From Spirabiliibacterium pneumoniae (GTDB lineage: Bacteria; Pseudomonadota; Gammaproteobacteria; Enterobacterales; Pasteurellaceae): a DNA stretch of 37,800 nucleotides. Positions 16,307 to 28,100 of the stretch are shown piece by piece. Both the position numbers and the translations under genes were made by a program. Within the stretch, counting starts at the first letter, position 1; each line of letters begins with the position of its first letter. The notes under the pieces are model-generated. The model saw only the letters and a program-made list of their open reading frames with translations. It was not told the DNA's origin and did no database searches. Location of the stretch: the NCBI RefSeq assembly GCF_014884995.1, contig NZ_JABMII010000016.1, positions 1 through 37,800 of the forward strand. The letters run 5' to 3'.

Positions 16307-17389
16307 TTAGATATATTCTCGACTCACACGGCTACTTAGCTGTGTGACTAATTCATAGCTGATCACGCCCAAATGCTGTGCAATTTCCTCAACGGGCAGA
16401 TCAGCCCCCCAAAAAATGACTTCATCGCCAATCTCGGCACTATCATCGCCTAAATCTACGGTGAGCATATCCATTGATACTTTGCCCACAATCGGGTAAC
16501 GTTTCCCATTAATCAGCACGGGCGTCTTTTCAGGCACATCGCGTGGGAAGCCATCGCCATAGCCCATGGCAACCACCGCAATGGTCGTATCACGCGCGCT
16601 CACCCAGCGCCCACCGTAGCCCACAGGCTCACCCGCTTTGTGCCGACGCAACGCAATAATGTTGGAACTTAGCTCCATCGCGCAACGCAAATCAAAGGCT
16701 TGCGCAGTTTTAACCTGATCATCTGGCGCAATACCGTAGAGGATAATGCCAGGGCGCACGGCGTCGTAGTGTGCTTGTGGCCAAAATAAAATGCCATTGG
16801 AAGCCGACAAACTGCGTGGGCCAGACAAGTTGCCAATCGCCTGCTCAAAACGGGTAATTTGCGTGAGAGTATAATCACTTTGGCGCTCATCGGCACGACT
16901 AAAATGGCTCACAAAACCAATTTCGCCGACTTTACCACTGCTCGCTAAGCGGGCGTAAATCGCATTCACCTCATCTGGCGCAAAACCTAGGCGATGCATA
17001 CCCGTGTCGATTTTGATCCACACCTTCAAGCGCCCACAAAGTGCGGTTTGCTCGATTGCCTGTATTTGATACTCACTGTGGAGCACTGGCTCAAGGGCAT
17101 ATTCTTGTAAATACGGCACATCTTGTGCGTTAAAAAAGCCTTCAAGCAATAAAATAGGCTTTTCAATGCCGTGGTGGCGCAATATCGCCGCTTCTTTAAG
17201 GTGCGCCACGCCAAAGCCATCCGCCTGAGAGTGTAGCGCTTGCGCCACCGCCAACATGCCATGCCCATAGGCATTGGCCTTCACAATCGCTAGACATTGA
17301 CTCTTCGGTGCAAGCTGTTTAATTTTACTAAAATTATCGCGCAATACGGCTAAACTCACCGTCGCTTTGGCGCCGTGTATTGTTTTCAT
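16307..17389 (-). CDS. alr: Alanine racemase
   Basis: PLP enzyme that makes D-alanine for peptidoglycan. The 360-aa protein carries the PLP lysine (Lys37) in [12 protein letters not shown] and the second catalytic base Tyr258 in EPVGYGGRW, followed by [13 protein letters not shown] and the [14 protein letters not shown] segment. The start is ATG at 17389, one base after the dnaB stop; the 14 upstream codons in frame overlap dnaB and are not typical. Length is as expected for Haemophilus-type Alr. It is in an operon with dnaB and pgi. Confidence 0.97.
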   Translation of the reverse strand: MKTIHGAKATVSLAVLRDNFSKIKQLAPKSQCLAIVKANAYGHGMLAVAQALHSQADGFGVAHLKEAAILRHHGIEKPILLLEGFFNAQDVPYLQEYALEPVLHSEYQIQAIEQTALCGRLKVWIKIDTGMHRLGFAPDEVNAIYARLASSGKVGEIGFVSHFSRADERQSDYTLTQITRFEQAIGNLSGPRSLSASNGILFWPQAHYDAVRPGIILYGIAPDDQVKTAQAFDLRCAMELSSNIIALRRHKAGEPVGYGGRWVSARDTTIAVVAMGYGDGFPRDVPEKTPVLINGKRYPIVGKVSMDMLTVDLGDDSAEIGDEVIFWGADLPVEEIAQHLGVISYELVTQLSSRVSREYI

Positions 17390-17390
17390 C

Positions 17391-18806
17391 TTATTCGTCT
17401 TCGTTATAAGCTGGACCATCGTAATTATCAAAGCGAGAAAAGCGGCCGTTAAATGTCAACCGCACTTTACCAATTGGCCCGTTACGCTGCTTACCAATGA
17501 TAATCTCCGCCACATTTTTAAATTCGCTATGTTCGTTATACACTTCATCGCGATAGATAAACATAATTAAATCCGCATCTTGCTCAATGGAGCCTGACTC
17601 CCGCAAATCCGAGTTCACTGGGCGCTTATCGGCACGGTTTTCCAAGCTACGGTTAAGCTGTGAAAGCGCGATCACTGGCACTTCCAACTCTTTCGCGAGC
17701 GCTTTAAGAGAGCGGGAAATCTCGGCGATTTCCAAAGTGCGGTTTTCGCTGTAACCTGGCGCACGCATCAGCTGCAAATAATCCACCATAATAAGACTTA
17801 AACCGCCATTTTCACGGTACACCCGCCGCGCGCGTGAACGAAGCTCTGTGGGGGTGAGGCCAGAGGAATCATCAATATACAAATTACCACGCTCCGACAT
17901 CATCTGCACCACGCCAGTAATCCGTGACCATTCATCGTCGTCAGTAATGCGCCCTGTGCGCACTTTGGTTTGATCCACCCGCGCCAATGACGCCAGCATA
18001 CGCATCGCAATGGAATCGGCGGGCATTTCAAGGCTGAATACCAGCACTGGCTTGCTTTCACTCATCATTGCGTTTTCACACAAATTCATGGCAAACGTGG
18101 TTTTCCCCATTGAAGGCCGAGCGGCCACGATAATCAAGTCAGATTTTTGCAAACCCGTGGTTTTGAGATCCAAACTCGTATAGCCAGTGGACACACCTGT
18201 CACGCCATTGTTATTTTTCGCTTGTGATAAAATTTCAATTTTTTGTAGTGTGTCGTCGAGGATTTCAACAATCGGTTTAGGACCTTCTTTGGCATTATTA
18301 GTGCGCTTTTCAGCAATGTCAAAAATTTGCTTTTCGGCGTTATCAAGCAAGGCTTTAATATCCTGCCCTTTTGGCTCATAGTTTTGCTCCACAATGTTGA
18401 GCGCCGCACCAATCAACTCGCGTTGAATAGCTTTTTCACGCACCACCGTGGCATATGTCAACACATTGGCAGCACTCGGGGTATTGCGCGAAAGCTCGGC
18501 AAGATAGGCGAATCCCCCCACTTCTTCGCTCACGCCTTTATTTTTCAAATGTTCATCTAAGGTAATAATATCAACGGGCTTATTCGCACGCGCTAAGGCT
18601 TCCATTTCTTGGAAAATGACACGGTGAGCAAAGGTGTAAAAATCATCGGCATAGACATGCTCAATCACTTCTTCAAACTTATCATTGCTCAGCAAAATGC
18701 CACCTAGCACCGCTTGCTCAGCCTCAATGGAATGTGGCGTAGTTTTCAACGCCTGGGTTTTACGATCGGTTTCGCTTAATGTTGAAGGGGACAGTTGCCT
18801 TGCCAT
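17391..18806 (-). CDS. dnaB: Replicative DNA helicase DnaB
   Basis: Hexameric helicase that unwinds DNA at the replication fork and contacts primase. The 471-aa protein (same length as E. coli DnaB) has the N-terminal domain opening PHSIEAEQAVLGGILL, a linker, and the RecA-like motor with Walker A ARPSMGKTTFAMNL near residue 230, Walker B SLIMVDYLQLM, and the ALSQLNRSLENRADKRP and DLRESGSIEQDADLIMFIYRDEVY motifs. There is no intein. An extended -10 promoter lies upstream, and alr follows after one base. Confidence 0.97.
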   Translation of the reverse strand: MARQLSPSTLSETDRKTQALKTTPHSIEAEQAVLGGILLSNDKFEEVIEHVYADDFYTFAHRVIFQEMEALARANKPVDIITLDEHLKNKGVSEEVGGFAYLAELSRNTPSAANVLTYATVVREKAIQRELIGAALNIVEQNYEPKGQDIKALLDNAEKQIFDIAEKRTNNAKEGPKPIVEILDDTLQKIEILSQAKNNNGVTGVSTGYTSLDLKTTGLQKSDLIIVAARPSMGKTTFAMNLCENAMMSESKPVLVFSLEMPADSIAMRMLASLARVDQTKVRTGRITDDDEWSRITGVVQMMSERGNLYIDDSSGLTPTELRSRARRVYRENGGLSLIMVDYLQLMRAPGYSENRTLEIAEISRSLKALAKELEVPVIALSQLNRSLENRADKRPVNSDLRESGSIEQDADLIMFIYRDEVYNEHSEFKNVAEIIIGKQRNGPIGKVRLTFNGRFSRFDNYDGPAYNEDE

Positions 18807-18836
18807 GAAAAAGTCCTACACGCTAAAAGGAGTTCT

Positions 18837-18845
18837 ATTATAGCA
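18837..18845 (-). promoter_or_regulatory. Extended -10 promoter of dnaB-alr-pgi
   Basis: On the minus strand, TG-C-TATAAT (18845-18837), about 31 bases before dnaB. The -35 is weak. Confidence 0.55.
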
Positions 18846-18885
18846 AAATTTTCTCCAAAACGAGGAGTGATATTATCATTTGTCA

Positions 18886-18916
18886 AATAAAAACCCCCAA
18901 TAACGCATTGGGGGTT
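18886..18916 (-). terminator. Terminator after rne
   Basis: AACCCCCAAT (18892-18901) and ATTGGGGGTT (18907-18916) form a perfect 10-bp stem. On the minus strand it is followed by T-rich sequence, ten bases past the rne stop. Confidence 0.88.
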
Positions 18917-18925
18917 AGGTGAATG

Positions 18926-21922
18926 TTAGTTGGCTTGCCGTGGTGCCACGCTCACATGGCTCGCGGCTCGATGAATGCCTGCGGCACCATCACCTTTGAA
19001 ACGGTAGCGCGAGCCTTGCCACTCAATTATCGCAAATGGCGTACCACTTGGCTGGCTAGCCGCTTGTTTCATCGCTATTTGAACGTGCTGCACGCGAGAA
19101 TAAGTGCCAAACTGTGCAGGATTAACCGCACTTTGTGCATCCACTTTGGCGATCACATCTTGTACACTCAGCTCTTGTACCACACGACGAGATGGCTGCT
19201 CATCAAGCGGACTTACTTGTGTTTGCAACACGCTGTTGGCTGCTTGCAATTTTTTCTCAACGGATTCATTCGCAGGTTGAGTAATAAAGCCCAGCGGTGC
19301 TGCACTTTGGTCTTTAACCACACAAGAAACCGCTGGCACACTAATGCCCGAGCCGTATTTTTCAGCGTTGCGTTTCGCTTTTTCTGCCTCGCTGTCAGCA
19401 ACCGCACTTTGCGCCTGCGCCACTTCGCTCTCTGGTGTATTTTGATTGTCTTGCGGCGCTTTATTGTCTAATATCTCTTGCTGTTCAAGCAGTTGCTCCA
19501 CAGGCACAAACGGCATATCGTCATCATCGCTCATTTCACTGCGATCAATCCATACTTTACCACTGGCCAACTCTGGCGACATCACTGCCATCGTCAACGG
19601 CATTGGGCTGACTTGCTCACTGTTTGTGCGGCGACGGCGTTGATTACCCGTGCGCAAATGGCGCGGAGTGCGACGACGGCGAGGATTACGGCTACGTCCC
19701 TCGTCATCATTTTGCGCACCTTCTGCGCGTGTCTCTGCCACAATGTCTAGCACAGGGGCTACCACACTTGAGGTTTCTGACATATCAGGTTGCGCCGTTG
19801 GTGTCTCATCATTTGCTTGTGCAGCAATTACAGGCGCAACTGGCACTGGAGTATCATTTAACCGCACTTTTTGGCGTAAGTTACGACGTTCACGACGTGC
19901 GCTCACCTCTTGATTGTCGCTGCCCTCTTTTTCCACCTCAGGTGAACGATCAACAGCTTGGATATTCTCGCCTGAACTCGTGTTGTCGTTACGACGGCGT
20001 GAACGGCGAGGATTATTGCGCGGTTTGCGCTCTTCATTACTCTCATCAGGCTTATTGCTTTGATGATTATCCGCACTTCTCTCTTGTTGACGATCGCGAT
20101 TGTCGTTGCGGCGGCGATTATTGCGACGCTCATTATTGCGACGGCGTGGATTCGGCTGACGTTTTTCGGGCTTTTCTGGCTGCGCATCTTCTTTCGCAAA
20201 CAGCGCTTTTAATTTCGCCCAAATACGCGCAAAAATCGATGGTTCACTTGCCTTGCTTGGTGCTGGGCATGGCGAGGCACTTGGCATATTCAGCTCACCA
20301 GCGGCGGCTTTTTCAAGCACCGACTCCACCGTCACCGCAGCAGTGTCAGGAGTGGCGATTTCAAAGCTGCTTTCTTGGCTAACGGACTGGTTAGCTTCCT
20401 CATTTTGCGCATGATATTGGGTCAAATTGTAGCTGAGCATATTCGCCACTTCACCTTCACGCAGGCGAAAGACAGAAAAGTGCGGTGTTTCCATTTGCTC
20501 ATTTGGCACCACGACAATTTCAACGTCGTGACGTTTTTCAATACTGTAAATCGCTTTGCGTTTTTCATTGAGCAAGTATGAGGCAATCTCCACTGGCACA
20601 ATAGTGTGCACTTGCGAGGTATTTTCTTTGAGCGCCTCTTCTTCTAATAAACGCAAAATCGACAACGATAGCGATTCGTTATCGCGCACTTTACCCGTGC
20701 CTTGACAGCGTGGGCAAATGTGATGCGATGATTCACCCAAAGATGGGCTTAAGCGTTGACGCGACATTTCCAGCAAGCCAAAGCGAGAAATGCGACTAAT
20801 TTGAATGCGTGCGCGATCTTGACGCACAGCATCACGCACACGGTTCTCCACCTCGCGCTGGTGGCGCACAGGTGTCATGTCGATAAAGTCAATTACAATC
20901 AAGCCACCCAAATCACGCAAACGCAATTGGCGCGCAATTTCATCGGCTGCTTCCAAATTGGTGTTAAGTGCGGTTTCCTCAATGTCGCCGCCACGGGTTG
21001 AACGCGCAGAGTTGATGTCGATCGCGGTCAGCGCTTCGGTCACATCAATCACAATTGAGCCACCTGATGGCAACCGCACTTCACGCTGGAAGGCGGATTC
21101 AATTTGGGATTCAATTTGATAATGGCTGAAAAGCGGCACCTCGCCTTGATAGAGCTTGATGCGATTGGCAAAATCTGGGCGAATAAGTTTGATGTGCGCT
21201 TTGGCTTTTTCATACACTTTGGCGTTATCGATCAAAATCTCGCCAATGTCACGCCGCAAATGATCGCGGATCGCTCGCACAATAACATCACTTTCTTGGT
21301 GAATCAAAAACGGAGCTGGGCGTGATTGTGAGGCTTGCACAATCGCCTCCCAGTGATGCAGCAGCACTTTCAAATCCCACTGCAATTCTTCAGGCGATTT
21401 GCCCACCCCAGCGGTGCGCACAATCAAGCCTACGCCATCGGGCACTTCCAGCGAACTTAGTGCTTCTTTCAGCTCTTGACGCTCTTCGCCCTCAATGCGG
21501 CGAGAAATGCCGCCTGCGCGTGGATTATTTGGCATAATTACCAAATAGCTGCCCGCCAGCGAGATAAACGTGGTCAGTGCCGCGCCTTTGTTACCGCGTT
21601 CTTCTTTGCTGATTTGTACAATGACTTCTTGGCCTTCTTTGATCACATCACGGATATTCGGACGCCCTTGAAAGGTGTAGCCTTCAGGGAAGTATTCGCG
21701 GGAAATTTCTTTAAGAGGCAAAAAGCCGTGACGCTCGGTGCCATAATCAACAAATGCAGCCTCCAAACTTGGCTCTACGCGGGTGATTTTGCCTTTGTAG
21801 ATGTTGGCTTTTTTCTGCTCGTGGCCTGGATTTTCAATATCCAGATCATAAAGACGTTGACCATCGACCAACGCAACACGCAACTCTTCTTTTTGAGTTG
21901 CATTGATTAACATTCTTTTCAT
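18926..21922 (-). CDS. rne: Ribonuclease E
   Basis: Essential endoribonuclease and scaffold of the RNA degradosome. The 998-aa protein begins [30 protein letters not shown] and is nearly colinear with E. coli RNase E through the catalytic half: an S1 domain (about 35-120), the metal-binding aspartates in [20 protein letters not shown] and LIVIDFIDM (about 302 and 345), and the zinc link CPRCQGTG (about 403). The C-terminal half is disordered: an amphipathic membrane-binding helix [17 protein letters not shown] (about 561-577), a strongly Arg-rich RNA-binding region (about 580-700), a second Arg-rich patch (about 741-768), and a conserved-looking tail ending in [15 protein letters not shown]. 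It is divergent from rluC. Several uptake signals lie in it. Confidence 0.97.
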   Translation of the reverse strand: MKRMLINATQKEELRVALVDGQRLYDLDIENPGHEQKKANIYKGKITRVEPSLEAAFVDYGTERHGFLPLKEISREYFPEGYTFQGRPNIRDVIKEGQEVIVQISKEERGNKGAALTTFISLAGSYLVIMPNNPRAGGISRRIEGEERQELKEALSSLEVPDGVGLIVRTAGVGKSPEELQWDLKVLLHHWEAIVQASQSRPAPFLIHQESDVIVRAIRDHLRRDIGEILIDNAKVYEKAKAHIKLIRPDFANRIKLYQGEVPLFSHYQIESQIESAFQREVRLPSGGSIVIDVTEALTAIDINSARSTRGGDIEETALNTNLEAADEIARQLRLRDLGGLIVIDFIDMTPVRHQREVENRVRDAVRQDRARIQISRISRFGLLEMSRQRLSPSLGESSHHICPRCQGTGKVRDNESLSLSILRLLEEEALKENTSQVHTIVPVEIASYLLNEKRKAIYSIEKRHDVEIVVVPNEQMETPHFSVFRLREGEVANMLSYNLTQYHAQNEEANQSVSQESSFEIATPDTAAVTVESVLEKAAAGELNMPSASPCPAPSKASEPSIFARIWAKLKALFAKEDAQPEKPEKRQPNPRRRNNERRNNRRRNDNRDRQQERSADNHQSNKPDESNEERKPRNNPRRSRRRNDNTSSGENIQAVDRSPEVEKEGSDNQEVSARRERRNLRQKVRLNDTPVPVAPVIAAQANDETPTAQPDMSETSSVVAPVLDIVAETRAEGAQNDDEGRSRNPRRRRTPRHLRTGNQRRRRTNSEQVSPMPLTMAVMSPELASGKVWIDRSEMSDDDDMPFVPVEQLLEQQEILDNKAPQDNQNTPESEVAQAQSAVADSEAEKAKRNAEKYGSGISVPAVSCVVKDQSAAPLGFITQPANESVEKKLQAANSVLQTQVSPLDEQPSRRVVQELSVQDVIAKVDAQSAVNPAQFGTYSRVQHVQIAMKQAASQPSGTPFAIIEWQGSRYRFKGDGAAGIHRAASHVSVAPRQAN

Positions 21923-22326
21923 TTAAATTTTTAACTCGTTTTCGTTTTAATCACTAGATAAACCGCGCCACCTTAGGCCTGATGTCCATACCTTGCCAAT
22001 CTCCCGATTGTCTTTTGCAGGCGCATTAAAGGCACAACGCTTGGTCAATGCATTCGTCCACTGCGCGGCGATTTATCCCACATTTCAAAGGCTGATGTCT
22101 TACGCTTGACTGCATCGCCTTAAAAATTGCTCTCACTTAAGGTTTTGGTCCTTAAAAGTGCGGTTTTGCCTATTACATTAATTATAATAAAAGCGTTGTA
22201 TTATTTCATTTTATAGCGGGCGTTGGCAAGCAACCTTTGATAAATTTTGAAAATCCGTCACATTTTTTTATCACTTTTTATGTATAATAGCCATTTTGCA
22301 ATCACAACAAAGTATAAAGGCATTTT
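21923..22326. promoter_or_regulatory. rne-rluC divergent regulatory region, including a long rne leader
   Basis: These 404 bases hold no gene. In enterobacteria the rne mRNA has a structured leader of about 360 nt through which RNase E limits its own expression, and the size here fits that. Minus-strand TATAAT-like sequence lies near 22185-22195, followed by an uptake signal at about 22157. Toward rluC, TATAAT at 22283-22288 is a clear -10, about 33 bases before the start. I did not fold the leader. Confidence 0.5.
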
Positions 22327-23268
22327 ATGGGCGTTCAATTTTCCACCATTCAAGATGATGAAGCGGGCCAACGCATTGATAATTACTTACTCGCGCAGCT
22401 TAAAGGTGTGCCGAAAAGTTTGATTTATCGCATTATTCGCAAAGGCGAAGTGCGGGTGAATAAAGGTCGCATTAAGCCAGAATACAAGCTGCAAGCCAAT
22501 GATGTAGTGCGCATTCCGCCAGTAAGCGTCAGTGAAAAGTCGCAAACGCCCATTTCCAACAAACTTAGCCAAGTCAGCGCGTTAGAATCTGCCATTATTT
22601 TTGAAGACGACGTGCTGCTGGTACTTAACAAACCTTCTGGCATGGCGGTGCATGGTGGCAGCGGTTTAAGCTTTGGTGTGATTGAAGCACTGCGTGCGTT
22701 ACGTCCTCAGGCACGTTTTTTGGAGTTAGTTCACCGCCTCGATCGCGATACGTCTGGCGTATTATTAGTAGCCAAAAAACGTTCTGCGCTGCGCCAGCTT
22801 CATCAACAATTACGTGAAAAAACCGTGCAAAAAGAATACCTCGCGCTGGTGCGTGGGCGCTGGCAATCGCAAGTAAAGTCTATTGACGCACCACTGAATA
22901 AAAATGAACTCGCCAGCGGAGAGCGCATTGTGCGCGTCAACGCCGACGGAAAAGCATCACAAACCCGTTTTAGTGTAGAAGAGCGTTTTGGCGATGTCGC
23001 CACCTTGGTTAAAGCCATGCCGATAACAGGGCGCACCCATCAAATTCGGGTCCATACACAGTATGCTCAGCATCCGATTGCGCTTGACAGTAAATATGGC
23101 GATCAGGAGTTTGATGAACGCATGCGCGCGCAAGGCTTAAAGCGTTTGTTTTTGCATGCTTACGCCATCCGCCTAACGCACCCCAAAAGCGAAGCGCCTC
23201 TGTATCTTACCGCGCCACTCGACGAAACCCTCAAAGCCGTGCTTGCGCGTTTGCGTGCGCAAAACTAA
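22327..23268 (+). CDS. rluC: 23S rRNA pseudouridine synthase RluC
   Basis: Converts uridines 955, 2504 and 2580 (E. coli numbering) of 23S rRNA to pseudouridine. The 313-aa protein has an N-terminal S4 RNA-binding domain (RIDNYLLAQLKGVPKSLIYRIIRKGEVRVNKGRIKP), then the RluA-type catalytic domain with Asp139 in HRLDRDTSGVLLVAKK, and the TGRTHQIRVHTQYAQHPIALDSKYGD motif. AAAGG precedes the ATG by six bases. The divergent rne-rluC pairing is the same as in E. coli, which supports RluC over RluD. It is convergent with recD, 19 bases apart. Confidence 0.96.
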   Translation: MGVQFSTIQDDEAGQRIDNYLLAQLKGVPKSLIYRIIRKGEVRVNKGRIKPEYKLQANDVVRIPPVSVSEKSQTPISNKLSQVSALESAIIFEDDVLLVLNKPSGMAVHGGSGLSFGVIEALRALRPQARFLELVHRLDRDTSGVLLVAKKRSALRQLHQQLREKTVQKEYLALVRGRWQSQVKSIDAPLNKNELASGERIVRVNADGKASQTRFSVEERFGDVATLVKAMPITGRTHQIRVHTQYAQHPIALDSKYGDQEFDERMRAQGLKRLFLHAYAIRLTHPKSEAPLYLTAPLDETLKAVLARLRAQN

Positions 23269-23287
23269 AGTGCGGTCAGATGCCTCA

Positions 23288-25180
23288 TTAAAGTGCGGTG
23301 ATGCTGCGATAAAGCCCGCTTCGGCGGCTCACTGGCTGGCGGACACCCGCCTCCCACACGATTTTGCTACCAAATACGCTGAAGGTTTCTTTGGCGCGCG
23401 TAATCGCGGTATAAAGCAGCTCACGCGTGACCAACGGTGCCATTGTGGGGGGCAACACTAACACGGTTTTCTCAAACTCAGAACCTTGGGATTTATGCAC
23501 CGTCATCATAAATGTTGGCTCAAAAGCTGGGATACGGCTAGGCGAAAACGCCACAAATTCCCCCTGCCCTTTTTCAAACCACACTTTGAGCTGCCCGTTT
23601 TCGTTGCGCAAACACAACCCAACATCGCCGTTATAAAGCCCAATGGCACTGTCGTTTTCAGTGATCATCACAGGCTTACCGTGATACCACTCGTCGCGTT
23701 GGATAAAATGCAATTTGCCTTCACGCTTAAGCTGCTCACTCACCGCCCGATTGAGGTATTCCACTCCAAACTCGCCGCTGCGCAGCGCACAACAATAACG
23801 TACGCGATAAAATGCTGCGAAAATGGCACTTATCTCGCCAAACCGCACTTGCTGATGTTGCTCAATGGCGTTGATATACTCGCCATAATCACGGCAGGCT
23901 TGGCGCACCACCGCACGCAACGCCTTGCCTGGCTCGCGCACATAATCGACACAGTGCAAATCATTAAACTGCGCAAAAAGCGCCCAACTGTTGCGCGCAC
24001 CAGCATTCACTGCGTCCGCTAACGCTTTGATGCCAGAATTTTCAGCAAAACGGTGACTTTTTTGCAAATGGCATACATTGTCGCGCAAAATTCGCCCTTG
24101 CGCGCGTGAAGGCAGTTTCTCCCCCGTGATCGCCGCAAGATAATGCGCAAACTCTGTGCTGAAAACATCTCGCCCCAAGCTAAGCTGCGCCAGCACAGCG
24201 CCCGACTCCACCGAAGCTAGCTGGTGCTCATCGCCTAGCAAAATCACGCGCGCGTCAGGATGCACGGCATTCAGCAGGCGGGCAAACCAGTTGAGATCCA
24301 CCATCGACACTTCATCGACCACCACCACATCCGCCAGCAAAGGGTTGTGTTGATGAAACCGCACTTTGTCATCTTGCAATGAAATACCCAGCATGCGATG
24401 CAGCGTTTGTGCTTGGCAGTCGATCGCCTGCGCTAAGGTTGGCTCATGACAACGCTCGGCGTTAGATTTCAGATTATGCCGCACAGATTCGCTCAAGCGC
24501 GCCGCCGCCTTGCCCGTTGGTGCTGCCATCGCCACTTTCAAGGCGGGTAAACCGTGCTCACGCTGTTGATATTGCAATGCCAACAATAATTTGCACACGG
24601 TGGTGGTTTTGCCCGTGCCAGGACCTCCTGTGATTAAACAAAAACGGCTGCGCAATGCCATCGCCACGGCAATTTTTTGCCAATCAATCTCATCACGGGG
24701 TTGAAATAGCCGCGCTAAAAAACGTTTGCTGTGTGCCACATCACTTTGCGGCAACGGAGCGCGAATGCGCGCCACAATTTGGCGGGCGATCTGTTGTTCA
24801 TCGCAAAAAGTGCGGTAAAAATACAGCATACCATGGGCAAAAATCAACGGAGCAGGCTGATTCTGCGACAGTGCGGGATGGTGTTGCAACACCTCGTGCC
24901 ATGCCTGTGGCGGCGTATTATGAATGGCCTGTTGAATATCGGCTAAGTATGGCGAAAATTGTGGGTCAGTAAGATCAAAAAAAGGGCGGCGTTCAAAATC
25001 GGCTGGGTTCAAGCAAACACTGCCCAAGCGGAGATCAAAACTCAACTGCGCCCCGAGCAACATCGCCAAATTATCCGCGCGCGCATCACCGCTGGGTGAG
25101 TGCGCAATGAGCTTAGCAATGTGATAGTCAATCGGCAAAATGTGCGCATCGTGTTTGAGTTTGTCTAAAATGGATAACAT
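23288..25180 (-). CDS. recD: Exodeoxyribonuclease V subunit RecD
   Basis: The 5'-3' helicase subunit of RecBCD, which processes double-strand ends until it meets Chi. The 630-aa protein has an N-terminal RecD-specific domain and an SF1B helicase core: Walker A GGPGTGKTTTVCKLL (near residue 180), DEVSMVDLNWFARLL, GDEHQLASVESGAVL, and the C-terminal TVHKSQGSEFEKTVLVLP and YTAITRAKETFSVFG. The start chosen is ATG at 25180, because GGAG lies five bases upstream; a GTG two codons earlier would overlap the recB stop. It directly follows recB, so the two are translationally linked. Confidence 0.96.
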   Translation of the reverse strand: MLSILDKLKHDAHILPIDYHIAKLIAHSPSGDARADNLAMLLGAQLSFDLRLGSVCLNPADFERRPFFDLTDPQFSPYLADIQQAIHNTPPQAWHEVLQHHPALSQNQPAPLIFAHGMLYFYRTFCDEQQIARQIVARIRAPLPQSDVAHSKRFLARLFQPRDEIDWQKIAVAMALRSRFCLITGGPGTGKTTTVCKLLLALQYQQREHGLPALKVAMAAPTGKAAARLSESVRHNLKSNAERCHEPTLAQAIDCQAQTLHRMLGISLQDDKVRFHQHNPLLADVVVVDEVSMVDLNWFARLLNAVHPDARVILLGDEHQLASVESGAVLAQLSLGRDVFSTEFAHYLAAITGEKLPSRAQGRILRDNVCHLQKSHRFAENSGIKALADAVNAGARNSWALFAQFNDLHCVDYVREPGKALRAVVRQACRDYGEYINAIEQHQQVRFGEISAIFAAFYRVRYCCALRSGEFGVEYLNRAVSEQLKREGKLHFIQRDEWYHGKPVMITENDSAIGLYNGDVGLCLRNENGQLKVWFEKGQGEFVAFSPSRIPAFEPTFMMTVHKSQGSEFEKTVLVLPPTMAPLVTRELLYTAITRAKETFSVFGSKIVWEAGVRQPVSRRSGLYRSITAL

Positions 25181-25182
25181 GG

Positions 25183-28100
25183 TCACTCCGCAAACAGTTT
25201 ATCAAGCCCGTCAATTAAGGCAAAGTGCGGTTTATCAAAATAAACTCCCGTAGCATTGCTTTCACCTGTCATGCCGCGCAAAAAGAGATAATACACGCCC
25301 CCAAAATCACATGCGTAGTCATAATTTAGCAGGCGTTTTTTCAAATAGCGATGCAGCGCAAGCGTGTAAAGCAGATATTGTAAGTCGTAGCGGTGTAACA
25401 ACACCGCCGCAGTAAGCGCTTCAGGCGTATAAAACGCCCAACTGGCGCCCAGCAAATTGCTTTTATAATCCACGATGTAAAATTTGCCTTGATGCTCGCA
25501 CACCAAATCAATAAATCCACGCAGCATGCCTTTAAAATCGTGCAGCGCAAAATGTGTCCGCCCAGTTTTCAGTGGATACTGTGCCAGCAGCTGATTAAGC
25601 TCGCTCGACCGCACTTTATTTGTAATCGAGAGCAAAAACTCCATCTCACGCAGGCTCTCACGTGGCGCAATGGCTTGCAGGCAAAGCTGAGCCTGCGCAT
25701 CCCACGGCGTTTGCGCAATGCGCGTCAGCCAGCCTTCCAACTGCGGCTGCCAACTTTCATCTAAATTCAGCGCTTGCAACGCAAATGTTAACACCGCTTG
25801 ATTATCCGCGCCTGCACGCATATCCATTCGCTGCAGCACCGTGTGCAACACATCCCCAACGCGCGCGCCTGTGGGAAATTGAAAGGCAATGTCATCCACC
25901 TCAAGTGTGTTGTCCAGCGCGGGCACCTCGACGGCGATATCTTGCTCACTTTCAGGCTCTTGCAGTGCCTCATACAGCGGATTAACCGCACTTTGGTTAC
26001 TCAGTGAGGTAAACGAGTTGATCACCCAATCTTTTTCAATCGCGCCATGAAAGTGCGCGGCTTCACCTTCAGGCCGCTCCGCTTGTGGGCGCCATTGACG
26101 TGGCGTGGCCTCTTCGGCGGCCATCAGGGTGTATTGCTCAGCGGTAAAATGCGCTGCTAACAGCGCTTGGGTATTAAAGGTGCATTTTTTCTCCAAATCC
26201 AGTCCTAATTCACCACGGGTTAACAAATACACCAGCGGATTCCAGCCCCAACTGGTGCTTTTAATCGCACTGCCTTGGTAAAATTCGGCATAAAGCCCCA
26301 AATGGACTTGATACACGGCACGCGTGAGCGCAACATACAGCAGGCGCATTTCCTCTGCGGCATATTCTTGCAAAATAAGCGCTTGGGCAGAGTTGTCGAA
26401 ATCAATATCGTTTTGCCCATGCTGATGAAATTTTTCCAGCGTTTTGCCTTGCAAACTTGCGCCTAAGCCGACAAATGGCAGCCATACCACGCCATATTCC
26501 AGCCCTTTCGCGCCATGAATGGTGACAATTTTCACTAAATCACGCTCACTTTCCAACCGCAGGCTGAGAGATTTATCGCTGCCAGCGCCATTGAACGCCA
26601 TTTGTTGTTCAAACCACGTTAACAAGGCGTGCGCATTAGGTTGCTCATTCATTTGCGCTTGTAACAGCTCGCTGAGGTGCAAAATATCCGTCATTGCGCG
26701 CTCGCCGTCAGCCTGCGCCAAAATCGTTTGCGCTACATTGTCGTGCTGTAAAATGGCATGGATCATCGGCAACACGCCTTGCTTTTGCCACATTTGCTGC
26801 CAGCCGAGCAACCGCTCCACCCAGCTATCCCAGCGCTGTTCATCGTAAAGCAGCGCATTGAGTGTTTGGCTGTCGAACTGAAATAACGCACTGGCCAGCG
26901 CATTGATCACCTGCTGACGCTGATAAGGCATTAAGCAGCCTTGCAATACATTCAGCAGCACTTTCGCCCAAGGGCTTTGGAACACATTATTTTTTTGCGA
27001 GAGATAAACGCTTTTGATGCCGAGTGTTTGCAACGCTGATTTCATCAGTGTGGCGTCCTCACCACTGCGCACCAAAATCGCCAAATCGTGCGCTGCCAGC
27101 GGCTGTTGCTCACCGCGTTGATTTTCGCCCAGTAATGTGCCCGCCTCAATGGCTTGCAAATATTGCTGCACGCTGACCGCACAAGCCAGCGCTTGAATTT
27201 GGCGAAACTCCCCTTTCTTTTTCGTTTGTGTAAGCCAAGCCGTCAACGCTGTTTGGCGCTGCCCTTCAAGGTAAAGTGCGGTTTTGCCACCGCTGGCCTG
27301 CACGGGAGAAAAGTGAATTTCAGGTACTAAAAAAGCATCATCGACCAGTGAAAACAGCCGATTAACCAGCGCGACCGCACTTTCACTTGAGCGCCAATTT
27401 TTGCCCAACGTGAACTCACACGCGGTTTGCTGCTTGGCGGCTAAATAGGTGTAAATATCGGCGCTGCGAAAGCGGTAAATCGACTGTTTCGGATCGCCAA
27501 TCATAATCAGCCCAACGCGGCTATCGGGCGCTTCAAGATAGATTTTTTGTAAAATGCGAAACTGCTCGCTGTCCGTATCCTGAAATTCATCAACCATCGC
27601 AAACGGGAACTGCATACGAATCAGCTGCGCCAAATGTGCCCCTTGGCTGCCTTGCAGCGCTTGGCATAAACGGCTTAGCAAATCGCCAAAACTCATCGCG
27701 TTGTGCGTTTCCCCTTCTGCTGCAATCCTTGCGCGCACGCCAAGCAACATATGCCACAACAAGGCTTTGTGCCACTGCTCACAAGCGGCTTTGCCAAACT
27801 GCGCTAAAAAGCGATCCACCGCCTCGAAAAAAGGATGTGTCGGCGTAGCTTTATTGCTGTTGGTTTTGTCGCTGAGCTGTTGCTGTGAAAAATAGGTGAG
27901 GACATCGGGCTGCTCAAAACTTAACGCACCATCCAGCCAATGAGACAGTGCGGTAACTTTGTCATTGAAGTTGGCGGCTCTGTAACTGTTGCCGTTCAGT
28001 TGCTTATTAGTTATGGCATCGCCAATCAACGCGCACACCGCACTTTTGCTCGCCTGCCATTGGCTTTTAAGCTGTGTGAAGGCGTCAACGTAGCGTTCAA

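Noticed and set aside
18923-20382. Long plus-strand frames (182 and 252 codons) opposite rne
   Set aside because: They lie antisense to the Arg-rich region of RNase E, where biased codons suppress stops on the other strand; there is no ribosome-binding site or family match.
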